From NCBI GenBank assembly GCA_945874145.1, contig CAMCFN010000017.1:1-64000 (forward strand): a stretch of 64,000 bases of DNA, in the 5' to 3' direction. The notes under the pieces are model-generated. The model worked only from the letters and a program-made list of their open reading frames with translations. It was not told where the DNA came from and did no database searches. Numbering within the stretch: the first letter of the stretch is position 1; each line of letters begins with the position of its first letter. This DNA is from Akkermansia muciniphila. Lineage in GTDB: Bacteria > Verrucomicrobiota > Verrucomicrobiia > Limisphaerales > SXTU01. A program made the translations under genes and the position numbers. This document shows positions 34,971-42,720 of this stretch, one piece after another.

Positions 34971-35702
34971 ATGCTCAAACTCGCCGTCAACATTGACCAC
35001 GTCGCCACTGTCCGCGAGGCCCGCTATCGTGGCCGCACCTTGGGCGAGCCCTGCCCCATCGCTGCCGCGCTCGCCTGCGAAGCGGCTGGCGCGCACGGCA
35101 TCACCGCCCATTTGCGCGAGGACCGCCGGCACATCCAGGACCGTGATGTGGTTGCGTTGCGGAAGCAGATTTCCACCCGCCTAAATCTGGAGATGGCGAA
35201 CTCCGAGGAAATCATCCGCATCGCCCTCAAGCTCAAGCCCGACATCGTCTGCCTCGTGCCCGAGCGCCGGCAGGAAGTCACCACCGAAGGCGGCCTTGAC
35301 GTGGCAGGCAATCTCGCCGCGCTCAAGCGCACGTGCCGCCGCATGAACGACGCGGGCATCGAGGTCAGCCTCTTCATCGCACCCGATCCGATTCAAGTCG
35401 CCGCTGCTGCGATGACCGGCAGCCAGTTCATCGAGCTCCACACAGGCGCTTACGCCGAGTGCTTCGGCAAGGCCCGCGAGCGCAAGGCCGAGCTGAAACG
35501 CCTCGCCGCCGCCGCCGCCCAGGCGCACGAACTGGGCCTGCAAGTCAACGCCGGCCACGGCCTGAACTGCACGAACGTCCCGCTGCTGCTCGCCGTCGTC
35601 CCGCACCTCGTCGAGCTGAACATCGGCCACAGCATCGTCAGCCGCAGCCTTACCATCGGCCTCGCGAAGGCGGTGAAGGAGATGTTGCAGGCCATGCGGT
35701 AG
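34971..35702 (+). CDS. pdxJ: Pyridoxine 5'-phosphate synthase
   Basis: PdxJ closes the pyridoxine ring from 1-deoxyxylulose 5-phosphate and 3-amino-2-oxopropyl phosphate. The 243-residue TIM-barrel protein begins [19 protein letters not shown], the family's N-terminal signature, and carries [17 protein letters not shown] and the final [10 protein letters not shown] phosphate-binding loop. Length is normal. It lies upstream of fabI on the same strand; acpS and other vitamin B6 genes are absent from the window. Confidence 0.96.
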   Translation: MLKLAVNIDHVATVREARYRGRTLGEPCPIAAALACEAAGAHGITAHLREDRRHIQDRDVVALRKQISTRLNLEMANSEEIIRIALKLKPDIVCLVPERRQEVTTEGGLDVAGNLAALKRTCRRMNDAGIEVSLFIAPDPIQVAAAAMTGSQFIELHTGAYAECFGKARERKAELKRLAAAAAQAHELGLQVNAGHGLNCTNVPLLLAVVPHLVELNIGHSIVSRSLTIGLAKAVKEMLQAMR

Positions 35703-35766
35703 CCGCGCGGCGAACCGAAGTTGGACGTTGAACGTTCGGCCCTTCTCCGCTCATCCTTCCGCCGCT

Positions 35767-36537
35767 ATGTCACTACTCGCAGGCAAAATCGGAATCGTCT
35801 TCGGCGTCGCCAACAAGCGCTCCATCGCATGGGCCATCGCCCAGGCCTGGCACAAGGCCGGCGCCACGCTGGCCTTCACCTACCAGGGGGAACGTCTCAA
35901 GGAAAACGTCGAGGAACTCGTCGGCACCTTCGGCCCCGACACCCTCCTCGTGCCCTGCGACGTCTCCAAGGACGAGGACATCGCCGCCGTCTTCGCCGCC
36001 GTGCAGCAGAAGTTCGGCAAGCTCCACCTGCTCCTGCACAGCGTGGCCTTCGCCCCGAAGGACGCCCTTGAAGGACGCTTTGTGAACACGAGCCGCGAGG
36101 CCTTCCGGGTCAGCCACGACATCAGCGCCTACTCGCTCGTCGCGCTGGCCCGTGGAGCCGCGCCCCTCATGACCGAAGGCGGCAGCATCGTGGCGATGAG
36201 CTATTACGGAGCGGAGAAAGTCATCCCCCACTACAACGTCATGGGCGTGGCGAAAGCCGCACTGGAGGCCAGCACGCGCTACCTCGCCTACGACTTGGGC
36301 ACCCAGAAGATTCGCGTCAACTGCATTTCCGCCGGCCCGATGAACACGCTGGCCGCGCGCGGCATCTCCGGCTTCAGCACGATGCTCAAGCACTACGAGG
36401 AGCATGCCCCGCTCAAGCGCAACGTGCTTCCTGAAGAGCTGGGCGCGACAGGGGCCTTTCTGGCCAGCGACGGTGCCGCCGCCATCACCGGCCAGGTTCT
36501 CTACGTGGACTGCGGCTATCAGGTGATGGGGATGTGA
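35767..36537 (+). CDS. fabI: Enoyl-ACP reductase FabI
   Basis: The enzyme performs the last reduction of each fatty-acid elongation cycle with NADH. The 256-residue short-chain dehydrogenase fold has the FabI Tyr-x6-Lys active site as Tyr156-Lys163, with Tyr146 also present, the same numbering as in E. coli FabI. Start is the ATG at 35767 (MSLLAGKIGIVFG). A hairpin pair follows the stop. Confidence 0.96.
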   Translation: MSLLAGKIGIVFGVANKRSIAWAIAQAWHKAGATLAFTYQGERLKENVEELVGTFGPDTLLVPCDVSKDEDIAAVFAAVQQKFGKLHLLLHSVAFAPKDALEGRFVNTSREAFRVSHDISAYSLVALARGAAPLMTEGGSIVAMSYYGAEKVIPHYNVMGVAKAALEASTRYLAYDLGTQKIRVNCISAGPMNTLAARGISGFSTMLKHYEEHAPLKRNVLPEELGATGAFLASDGAAAITGQVLYVDCGYQVMGM

Positions 36538-36587
36538 GGCGAGGTGTCAGGTCGAATCTGACTGGGTTTCCTCCCTCCAACTTGGAC

Positions 36588-36625
36588 GGCGACTGCAAGT
36601 CGCCGGCACGGTGTTCAGGCACCGT
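36588..36625. terminator. Two hairpins between convergent fabI and esterase genes
   Basis: GGCGACT (36588-36594) pairs with AGTCGCC (36598-36604) over a 3-base loop, and ACGGTG (36608-36613) pairs with CACCGT (36620-36625) over a 6-base loop. They sit in the gap between two convergent genes, so they may terminate both. No strong T-run is next to either. Confidence 0.6.
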
Positions 36626-38107
36626 TCACGGCGTCATCAGCTTGAGCTGTGACAGCACCGGCTTGAGCGCCTCGGCCCATTTCTTGTAGCCGGCGGCGTT
36701 GGGATGCAGCAGGTCGGGGAACTCCTCCTTCTTGGCGTTGCCGGTGGCATCGGCGAACACTGTCCATGTGTCCACCAAGGTGACTTGGTCGTTGCCCTTG
36801 GCGATGGCCGCCACCAGTTCATTCAGCTTCGTGATGGTTTCCTTCGACCGGCTCTTGCTGGCGTGGCTGGGCATGACCTGGCACAGGATGACCGGCATCT
36901 TTGGATTGTGCGCCTTGAACGCGGCGAGCAGCAGTTTCACATTTCCGGCGATGACCTCAGGCGTGGCCTTCTCCTCAATATCATTCGTCCCGGCCAGCAG
37001 CACCACCGATCGTGGCGCAAGGTCCAGCACGTCCTCCTTCAGCCGGTAGAGCATCCCGCGCGTGGTGTCCCCGCTTATGCCTCGATTGGCGACCTTCAGT
37101 CCGGGAAAGCTGTTGCCCAGCGTGTCGCCCCAGCCTTGCGTGATGGAGTCGCCGAGGAAGACCACCGCGCCCTTGTCCTGCTGCACGCGGCCCGCCCAGG
37201 TCATGCGCTTCTGCCGCCACAGGTTGCGGAACCAGTCGTAACGGCGCAGCGGACCGGCTCCCGGTAGGCCTTCATCCGACTCCGGCAGCTTCGCCACGGC
37301 GGGCAGCTCCGGCGGCTTGGTCTGCAACTTGAAAGTGTCCGGCTGGCCGCGCCGCTGGGCAAACATCCATGGCAGCAACTCCGGCTCGCTGTAAGCCCTT
37401 CCCCACGAACCGTGGCCGAGACCGAAATACTCGAAATACTTCGGCTGGCCGCCGGCCGCCCGGATGGCCGCGAGCATGTTGCGCGTGCGGATGACCTTCA
37501 CGACTCCGTCGTCATCGGAGTGGAACGCCCAGATGGGCACCTTGGCCGCGCGCGCCGCCACGTTCTCATCACCCCCGCCACACACCGGCGCGCCGGCCGC
37601 AAACCGGTCCGGAAACCGCGTGATCAAATCCCACGTGCCATAACCGCCCATGCTCAGCCCGGTGACATAGATGCGGTCGAGGTCCACCTGCGTGGCCTTG
37701 GGCAACGTGTCGAGCAGCTCCAGCACCAGCTTCATCGGCTCGCTGGGCTGTGGCGGCTGCGTGCCCTTGTCCCCGCCCCACGGCATGTCCACCCACTGCT
37801 TGCCGGCCGGACACTGCGGTGCTAGGACGAAGCACGGAAACTTCGTGCGATTGGCTGCATCGAGGTAAAGCTTGGTCCCGTGGACGAGCTGCGCGGAGTT
37901 ATTGTTGCCGCGCTCGCCTGCACCGTGGAGGAAGAGCACCAGCGGATACTTGCGGCCGGGCTCCAGACTGGCCGGCGCGAGCCATCGGTAAGGCAGCTTG
38001 GCCCCGGCAGGGTTAGCGAAAACACGCGGCTCGTAATCTTGTCCTCGGGCGACGCTGAGGGCACTGACGACCAAAATCCAAGCAGTCAGAATGCGAAGGG
38101 AATTCAT
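36626..38107 (-). CDS. Secreted alpha/beta-hydrolase fused to an SGNH esterase
   Basis: The 493-residue protein starts MNSLRILTAWILVVSA with a signal peptide ending in ARGQ. Residues about 25-250 are an alpha/beta hydrolase of the feruloyl-esterase/PHB-depolymerase-like kind: LFLHGAGERG, nucleophile GLSMGGYGT and GLGHGSWGR. Residues about 290-493 are a GDSL/SGNH lipase: VVFLGDSITQGW (Ser), GTNDIEEKAT (Asn) and LLHPNAAGY (His). Each domain has its own catalytic set, so the protein could cleave two ester types on one complex polysaccharide. Convergent with fabI. Confidence 0.88.
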   Translation of the reverse strand: MNSLRILTAWILVVSALSVARGQDYEPRVFANPAGAKLPYRWLAPASLEPGRKYPLVLFLHGAGERGNNNSAQLVHGTKLYLDAANRTKFPCFVLAPQCPAGKQWVDMPWGGDKGTQPPQPSEPMKLVLELLDTLPKATQVDLDRIYVTGLSMGGYGTWDLITRFPDRFAAGAPVCGGGDENVAARAAKVPIWAFHSDDDGVVKVIRTRNMLAAIRAAGGQPKYFEYFGLGHGSWGRAYSEPELLPWMFAQRRGQPDTFKLQTKPPELPAVAKLPESDEGLPGAGPLRRYDWFRNLWRQKRMTWAGRVQQDKGAVVFLGDSITQGWGDTLGNSFPGLKVANRGISGDTTRGMLYRLKEDVLDLAPRSVVLLAGTNDIEEKATPEVIAGNVKLLLAAFKAHNPKMPVILCQVMPSHASKSRSKETITKLNELVAAIAKGNDQVTLVDTWTVFADATGNAKKEEFPDLLHPNAAGYKKWAEALKPVLSQLKLMTP

Positions 38108-38206
38108 ATGTCACACATTTTCAAGCGGGCCGCCGACCGGAAGCAATCCCAATGTCGCCTCTGAGAGAACCAGCTGCTTTCCATCACCGAAGGCCACAGT
38201 CAAGTA

Positions 38207-39595
38207 TCAGGAACCGCTCGCCCGGGCCGCCGCGAGACTCGCCAGGGTGACGTTGTCCGCCACGGCTTTCTCCGCCAGTTGGAATCGTTGGTAATGCTCA
38301 CGCACTTGTTCGCGGGCCGGGGATTCGCGGAGCAACAGCGTCCCGCTGTCCGACGTGCGAAGCGCAGCCAGCACTTGATGGCAGGTAATCTCCTCAAGCG
38401 GCCGGGCCGGGGCGTAAGCCTGCTCGCCCTGGTTCACTTCGACGACGATCCGCGCGTCCATCAAGGCCAGCAGCACCAGACCAGTCAGCCGTGTGGGCAC
38501 GCCGAGCAGTTCTGAAAGCAGGGTGCCGGTGGGTGCCTTCTGTCCGGCTTGGAACCGGCGCGCGATTTCCACCATCAGCCGCAGCCCGACCAGCTCACGG
38601 CTCTGCTGATCCAGACTTTCCACCAGCCGCTCCTGATAGTAGGCGCGCCGGTTCTGAAAGCTGTAGGCCACCTGCGCGCCAAAGAGCAGGATCAGCCACG
38701 AGAAATAGAGGCCAATCATGATCACCGGCACCATGCCGAGGCTGCCGTAGACCTTGCTGTTGGAAACCACGCGCGACACGTAGAGCACGCTCATCAGGTT
38801 GTTCAACTGCCAGAGGCAGCCGCCCACGATGCCGCCCACCAACGCCGCCCGCCAGTTGACCTTGGTGTTGGGCAGCAGCACGTAGAACACGGAGAAACCA
38901 AGGCTCAGCAGCAGGTAGGGCAGAAACTTGAAGAAGAAGGCTGTCACCGCGCCGATACCCAGCGGCATCTCCGCCAGCACGGCCTTGAATCCCTCCAGTT
39001 CCGTGCTGGAAGTCAGGCCGATTACCATCACCAGCAGCACCGGCCCCAGCGTCAGCGTCGCCCAATACTGAGTGACCCGCGCGAACCAGCTCCGGCCTCG
39101 GTCCACGCCCCAGATGTCGTTGAAGGTGTCCTCGATGCGCGACAGCATCATAATCGCGATGAACACCAGCATGAGCGCGGCGCTGGCCGAGACGGCGCTG
39201 GTCTGCTGCTGGGTGACGAAGTCCTTGATCTTCTTCACCGTCTCCTTCTGCGCCTCCACCGTTCCCTCCGCTGAAGGCAGAACCGCGCCGACGATGTGAT
39301 GAATGAAGGTTTCAATGTGCTTTTCCCCCTCTTCGCCACGGAGGAAACCAAGCGCAATGCTCAAAACCAGCGCCAGCATCGGCACCAAGGCCAGCAGGCT
39401 TGAGTAGGCCAGGGCGGAAGCCCGCACCGGCACGCGATTCCTCACGAAGCTCTTCGCCGTCAACACCCAGAAGTGGATGAAGGCTTGCAGCCCTGGGAAC
39501 GGCCCTGCTTCGTTGATCAGCGCGCCCGGCTCGCGGAAGGCGGCAGTAATCCCGTGGAGAAGCTGCCGCACGCGGGTCATCACGTCATCTGCCAT
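38207..39595 (-). CDS. YihY/BrkB-family membrane protein
   Basis: The 462-residue protein (MADDVMTRVRQLLHG) has about six transmembrane segments and the family's VRASALAYSSLLALVPM and WLILLFGAQVAY signatures. A C-terminal cytoplasmic region of about 120 residues (GVPTRLTGLVLLALMDAR) resembles a winged-helix segment found on the long forms of the family. YihY proteins were once annotated as ribonuclease BN; the role is unknown. The ATG at 39595 was chosen over an upstream one because the N-terminal tail is Cys-rich and unlike the family. Confidence 0.88.
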   Translation of the reverse strand: MADDVMTRVRQLLHGITAAFREPGALINEAGPFPGLQAFIHFWVLTAKSFVRNRVPVRASALAYSSLLALVPMLALVLSIALGFLRGEEGEKHIETFIHHIVGAVLPSAEGTVEAQKETVKKIKDFVTQQQTSAVSASAALMLVFIAIMMLSRIEDTFNDIWGVDRGRSWFARVTQYWATLTLGPVLLVMVIGLTSSTELEGFKAVLAEMPLGIGAVTAFFFKFLPYLLLSLGFSVFYVLLPNTKVNWRAALVGGIVGGCLWQLNNLMSVLYVSRVVSNSKVYGSLGMVPVIMIGLYFSWLILLFGAQVAYSFQNRRAYYQERLVESLDQQSRELVGLRLMVEIARRFQAGQKAPTGTLLSELLGVPTRLTGLVLLALMDARIVVEVNQGEQAYAPARPLEEITCHQVLAALRTSDSGTLLLRESPAREQVREHYQRFQLAEKAVADNVTLASLAAARASGS

Positions 39596-39676
39596 GGGGT
39601 GGAACGTGCCCGACCCACAGCCTTGCGACGAGCAAAAATCCGTGTCCATCCGCTTGCATCCGTGGTTAATTCACCC

Positions 39677-40231
39677 GTGACTGTGACCGATTCCCTTTCT
39701 CCGCAGACGACCATGCAGGACGTGCTCGCCGCCTACCCCGGCGCGCGACGAGCGCTCTTCCGCAAATATCACCTCGGTGGCTGCTCAAGCTGTGGCTTCC
39801 AGCCGACGGAGACGCTCGGCCAGCTCTGCGAGCGCAACGGCCCGCTGCCCGTCGCCGAGGTCATCGCGCACATTCAGGCCAGCCACGAGCAGGACCGGCA
39901 GATTGAAATCACGCCCCGCGAACTCGCCGACCGCCGCGCGCGCGGCGAGACACTGCGCCTCTTGGACATCCGCACCCGAGAGGAATGGGATGCCATCCAC
40001 CTCGACGGCGCGGAGTTCGTGAACCAGGAGCTGGTGCAATCCCTCATGGGCACCGCCCCACGCGACGCGCTGCTGGTCTTCTACGACCACGACGGCTCCG
40101 CGAGCCTCGACGCCGCCGCCTACTTCGCCGGCCACGGTTTTTCGTGCGCCAAGTTCCTGCGCGGCGGCATTGACGCCTGGGCGCAGGAAGTGGACGCAAC
40201 GGTGCCGAGATATAAACTGGAGAACTCCTGA
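39677..40231 (+). CDS. DUF1858-like/rhodanese fusion protein with altered active site
   Basis: The 184-residue protein starts from GTG at 39677 (VTVTDSLSPQTT); an ATG lies 12 codons later (MQDVLAAYPGARR). The N-terminal part (residues about 12-70) is like DUF1858 or the ScdA N-domain, with a CxxC pair in GGCSSCGFQ. The C-terminal part is a rhodanese fold (LLDIRTREEWDAIHLDG and GGIDAWAQEVDATVPRY). The catalytic loop reads FYDHDGSAS where an active rhodanese has a cysteine, so sulfurtransfer is unlikely. The neighbours are a small membrane protein and a NifU-type scaffold. Confidence 0.75.
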   Translation: MTVTDSLSPQTTMQDVLAAYPGARRALFRKYHLGGCSSCGFQPTETLGQLCERNGPLPVAEVIAHIQASHEQDRQIEITPRELADRRARGETLRLLDIRTREEWDAIHLDGAEFVNQELVQSLMGTAPRDALLVFYDHDGSASLDAAAYFAGHGFSCAKFLRGGIDAWAQEVDATVPRYKLENS

Positions 40232-40232
40232 C

Positions 40233-40490
40233 ATGGGCGCAGCCGAACATCCGTTCAAGAGTTCGGAACCGAAGGATGGAGCACCGCGACATTTTCTCTG
40301 GTTAACCTGCCTTCTTCTTGGCTTGGGAATACCACTGTTCGCTTTCACCGACTCGTGCCTCACCCTTGTTGGAGCTGGGCTATTGATTCTTGGTTGTCCG
40401 ACAGCGCTCGTCACCGTTGCCTTGCTCATCGGCCTGTTGTTTAAGCGAAATGCCCCTGCTACAGACGACCGTGGGGAGAAAGTGCATTAA
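40233..40490 (+). CDS. Small membrane protein
   Basis: The 85-residue protein (MGAAEHPFKSSEPKDG) has two hydrophobic segments (LWLTCLLLGLGIPLFAF and LVGAGLLILGCPTALVT) separated by DSCLT, and a polar C-terminus. It begins one base after the rhodanese stop and so is probably translated with it. Nothing is recognisable by family. Confidence 0.6.
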   Translation: MGAAEHPFKSSEPKDGAPRHFLWLTCLLLGLGIPLFAFTDSCLTLVGAGLLILGCPTALVTVALLIGLLFKRNAPATDDRGEKVH

Positions 40491-40530
40491 CCTTCGCGCC
40501 TTTGCGTCTTTGCTTTAAGCTCCTCCCGAT

Positions 40531-41031
40531 ATGACCGACGACTTCCAATCCCGCGTCACCGCCGCGATGGCGAATCCGGAGAACATGGGCGAGCTGCCCA
40601 ACGCCGACGCCATCGGCACCGTGGGCAACGCCGATTGCGGCGACATGCTTCGCGTGTGGGTGAAGTTCAAGGAGGAGGGCGGGCGCAAGGTCATTGACCG
40701 CGCCAGCTTCCAGTCGTTCGGCTGCGAGACAGCCATCGCCGCCGCCAGCCTCGCGATGGAACTCATCAAGGGCAAGACCCCCGCCGAGGCCCTCGCCATG
40801 CGCGGCGAGGAGTTCGCGAAAGACCTCGGCCCGCTGCCGCCGACCAAAGTGCATTGCACCTCGCTCGTCGAAGGCGCGCTCCGCGAAGCCCTCGCGCCGG
40901 TGGGCAACGCGCCCGCGCCCGTCACACAAACCACCGCCGCGCCCCCAAGCTTGATGGATACGTTTAACAAGCCGGAGCAGAAGAAGGCCGGTGTGAAAGT
41001 GGTTTTTTTGAAACCGGGCCAAGCACAATAG
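40531..41031 (+). CDS. NifU/IscU-like iron-sulfur scaffold
   Basis: The 166-residue protein has the three scaffold cysteines: Cys36 in NADCGDML, Cys65 in FGCETAIA and Cys109 in KVHCTSLV, with Asp38 as the usual nearby residue. It would hold a newly built [2Fe-2S] cluster for transfer to apo-proteins. The C-terminal 40 residues (APAPVTQTTAAPPS) are an extension not found in IscU. No sulfurase (iscS/nifS) is in the window; the rhodanese neighbour is likely inactive, so sulfur must come from elsewhere. Confidence 0.85.
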   Translation: MTDDFQSRVTAAMANPENMGELPNADAIGTVGNADCGDMLRVWVKFKEEGGRKVIDRASFQSFGCETAIAAASLAMELIKGKTPAEALAMRGEEFAKDLGPLPPTKVHCTSLVEGALREALAPVGNAPAPVTQTTAAPPSLMDTFNKPEQKKAGVKVVFLKPGQAQ

Positions 41032-41431
41032 CTCGGCGCCTGCTTTAGTCTGGGAGCGGGGCTCCGCGACGGAGCCGGGCCGACATCGCTGCCATGCGCC
41101 GGTGTCCGTTATGCTTTGAAGATCGACTGCTGGGCCAGTGGGGAGTTTGCGGGCGGGAGCGTTGAGCAAGCCCGGCCCGTGCTTTGTTCAAACCCGACAA
41201 GCTGATCAGCCAAATGCGCTAATGACCCGCTGGGGGGGAAGAGGCCCACGGACTGTCTGGCGCTGCCCCCCGCAGGCGCAGCAGCGAAGTGTCAGTGCTT
41301 GTGCCTGCACAACAGGACCAACTAGCGCCCAGTCTTGACTTCGCGCCGGCACCGCTCTGCGACCGCCCCGGTGTCAGCCGCGCGCCCCAGAATCCACATT
41401 TCTATCTAGTTGCCAATGAGGCTACCGCGTT
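41032..41431. other. Intergenic stretch after the scaffold gene
   Basis: No gene is supported in these 400 bases. Near its left end is a hairpin, GGCTCCG (41060-41066) with CGGAGCC (41070-41076) over loop CGA, a possible terminator for the scaffold gene. The rest looks non-coding. Confidence 0.45.
41060..41076. terminator. Hairpin after the NifU-type gene
   Basis: Arms GGCTCCG and CGGAGCC pair perfectly over a CGA loop, 29 bases after the stop. No T-run follows, so termination would be weak or factor-assisted. Confidence 0.45.
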
Positions 41432-41875
41432 TCACCGAACAGCCACCACCACCGCAGCCGGGGGCCGTAGGATCTCCACTGTGCGGGAGCCCCGGATATG
41501 CTTGTGGCAGTTCACGCAACTGATGGTGAGCTGGAACCAAGCGAGCGACGCAGCCTCGGCGTTGCCATCCTTGGCCGACTTAACCAAGGACTCGGCCTGC
41601 CGCCTAAACTCCGCCGTCAACTGCTTGTATTCAGGCGTCTGACGGGCCTGCCAGCCCGCCACCTGACTGAGCACCACCAACCGTTGCGCATTGACGGTGA
41701 TAGTGGCGAAATTTTCGGTGGCAATGCCCTCAAGCACCTTCTGCGAACTTTCGAGTTTCGACCGCATTACCTCCCGCGTAGTGAGCTTTGGATCGTTGGG
41801 AGCCAACGTCGCAGCGAGGCTGGTAAAACCAGCCACTGCCAGCAAGACAGCGAACAAGAGATTCTTGGTTTTCAT
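41432..41875 (-). CDS. Small c-type cytochrome (cytochrome c'-like)
   Basis: The 147-residue product begins MKTKNLLFAVLLAVAGF with a signal peptide ending in SLAATL. A single heme site, CVNCH, lies near the C-terminus (ISCVNCHKHIRG) after a helical region, which is the cytochrome c' layout. Such proteins bind NO or carry electrons in the periplasm. An upstream in-frame ATG (41938) lies right after the neighbour's stop codon but would put a polar tail before the signal, so I prefer 41875. It is downstream of two small unknown genes. Confidence 0.8.
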   Translation of the reverse strand: MKTKNLLFAVLLAVAGFTSLAATLAPNDPKLTTREVMRSKLESSQKVLEGIATENFATITVNAQRLVVLSQVAGWQARQTPEYKQLTAEFRRQAESLVKSAKDGNAEAASLAWFQLTISCVNCHKHIRGSRTVEILRPPAAVVVAVR

Positions 41876-41938
41876 AAGTAAGCCCCGACTCGCGCCCACC
41901 GCAAAGGGGCGCACTTCACTGCCGTCCGATCCGTCCAT

Positions 41939-42223
41939 TCAAGCCGTGAAGCCGAAGCGGAAATGCTCCTCCTCAGGCTTGATGCCCAACGACACACACA
42001 GGTGTCGCGAAGCAAGAATGCCCGCCGCCGTTTTGACCAATTTGTCGAACGCTGGCGGTGTCAGGTCCACGCCTTCGTGGCGGATGGCCTGCAGCCGATA
42101 TCCGTGCTCCAGCACATGGACGAGAAACTCCTCGGCCGCCACGGGGTCGTCGGTTTGATGGTGGTTCACGTGGGCATTCCGCCCGAGGTTCATGGCGTAT
42201 TCGATGTGGTATTTGGCAAGCAT
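41939..42223 (-). CDS. Small protein of unknown function
   Basis: The 94-residue protein (MLAKYHIEYAMNLGRN) is cytoplasmic by sequence, with a His-rich stretch HVNHHQTDD near residues 18-26 and HVLEHGYRLQAIRHEG. No known family is recognised. The His residues could bind metal. Its stop lies next to the ATG upstream of the cytochrome and its start is 12 bases after the next gene's stop, so the three are likely one operon. Confidence 0.55.
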   Translation of the reverse strand: MLAKYHIEYAMNLGRNAHVNHHQTDDPVAAEEFLVHVLEHGYRLQAIRHEGVDLTPPAFDKLVKTAAGILASRHLCVSLGIKPEEEHFRFGFTA

Positions 42224-42235
42224 AAGCGTGTTCAG

Positions 42236-42547
42236 TTAAGGGTTCTTCGCGTTGGTAACCGACTGGTGCACTCGCTTGACCCAGTCTTGAAAAATGTCGC
42301 GCGCCGCCGGCAGCGCCTCGGCCCAATCAAGTTTGATTCTTACCGTGTCTGAACGCGGCAGGATGGCCGCTGACAACCCGTGACCGCTTGCCTTGGCCTC
42401 CACCGGACGAAACAAACTATCTAACCGCATGGCCAACTGAGCTTCCCCCTCATCGTAGTCCGCCTCACCAGTGGCCAACACCTCCACCGCACCGACCGGG
42501 GTCGCCAGCGTCTCCAACACTTCGCTGATGGAGAGGATTCGTCTCAT
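42236..42547 (-). CDS. Small protein of unknown function
   Basis: The 103-residue protein from the ATG at 42547 (MRRILSISEVLETLATP) is preceded by a possible TTG start at 42619. It reads as a soluble alpha/beta protein with TLATPVGAVEVLATG and ends AARDIFQDWVKRVHQS. No family is recognised. It is the first gene of a three-gene minus-strand group ending with the cytochrome. Confidence 0.5.
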   Translation of the reverse strand: MRRILSISEVLETLATPVGAVEVLATGEADYDEGEAQLAMRLDSLFRPVEAKASGHGLSAAILPRSDTVRIKLDWAEALPAARDIFQDWVKRVHQSVTNAKNP

Positions 42548-42720
42548 ACAGGTCGAGTCTGGAGCTACGACCTCCAAGTGGCTCACCGTAACTTGCCCAA
42601 GGCTCGCCCAGATTTGCAAAGCGGCCTCTTGCCACCCCTGCCTCGGCTACAGCCACACGCTATCGCGGCAGTTGTCGCGCCAATCGTGAACGCTTACTGT
42701 CTTCCGCAAGTCTGTTCACC

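Noticed and set aside
39473-39676. Longer start for the DUF1858/rhodanese gene
   Set aside because: It would run into the divergent membrane protein gene and the DUF1858-like fold begins only near 39713.
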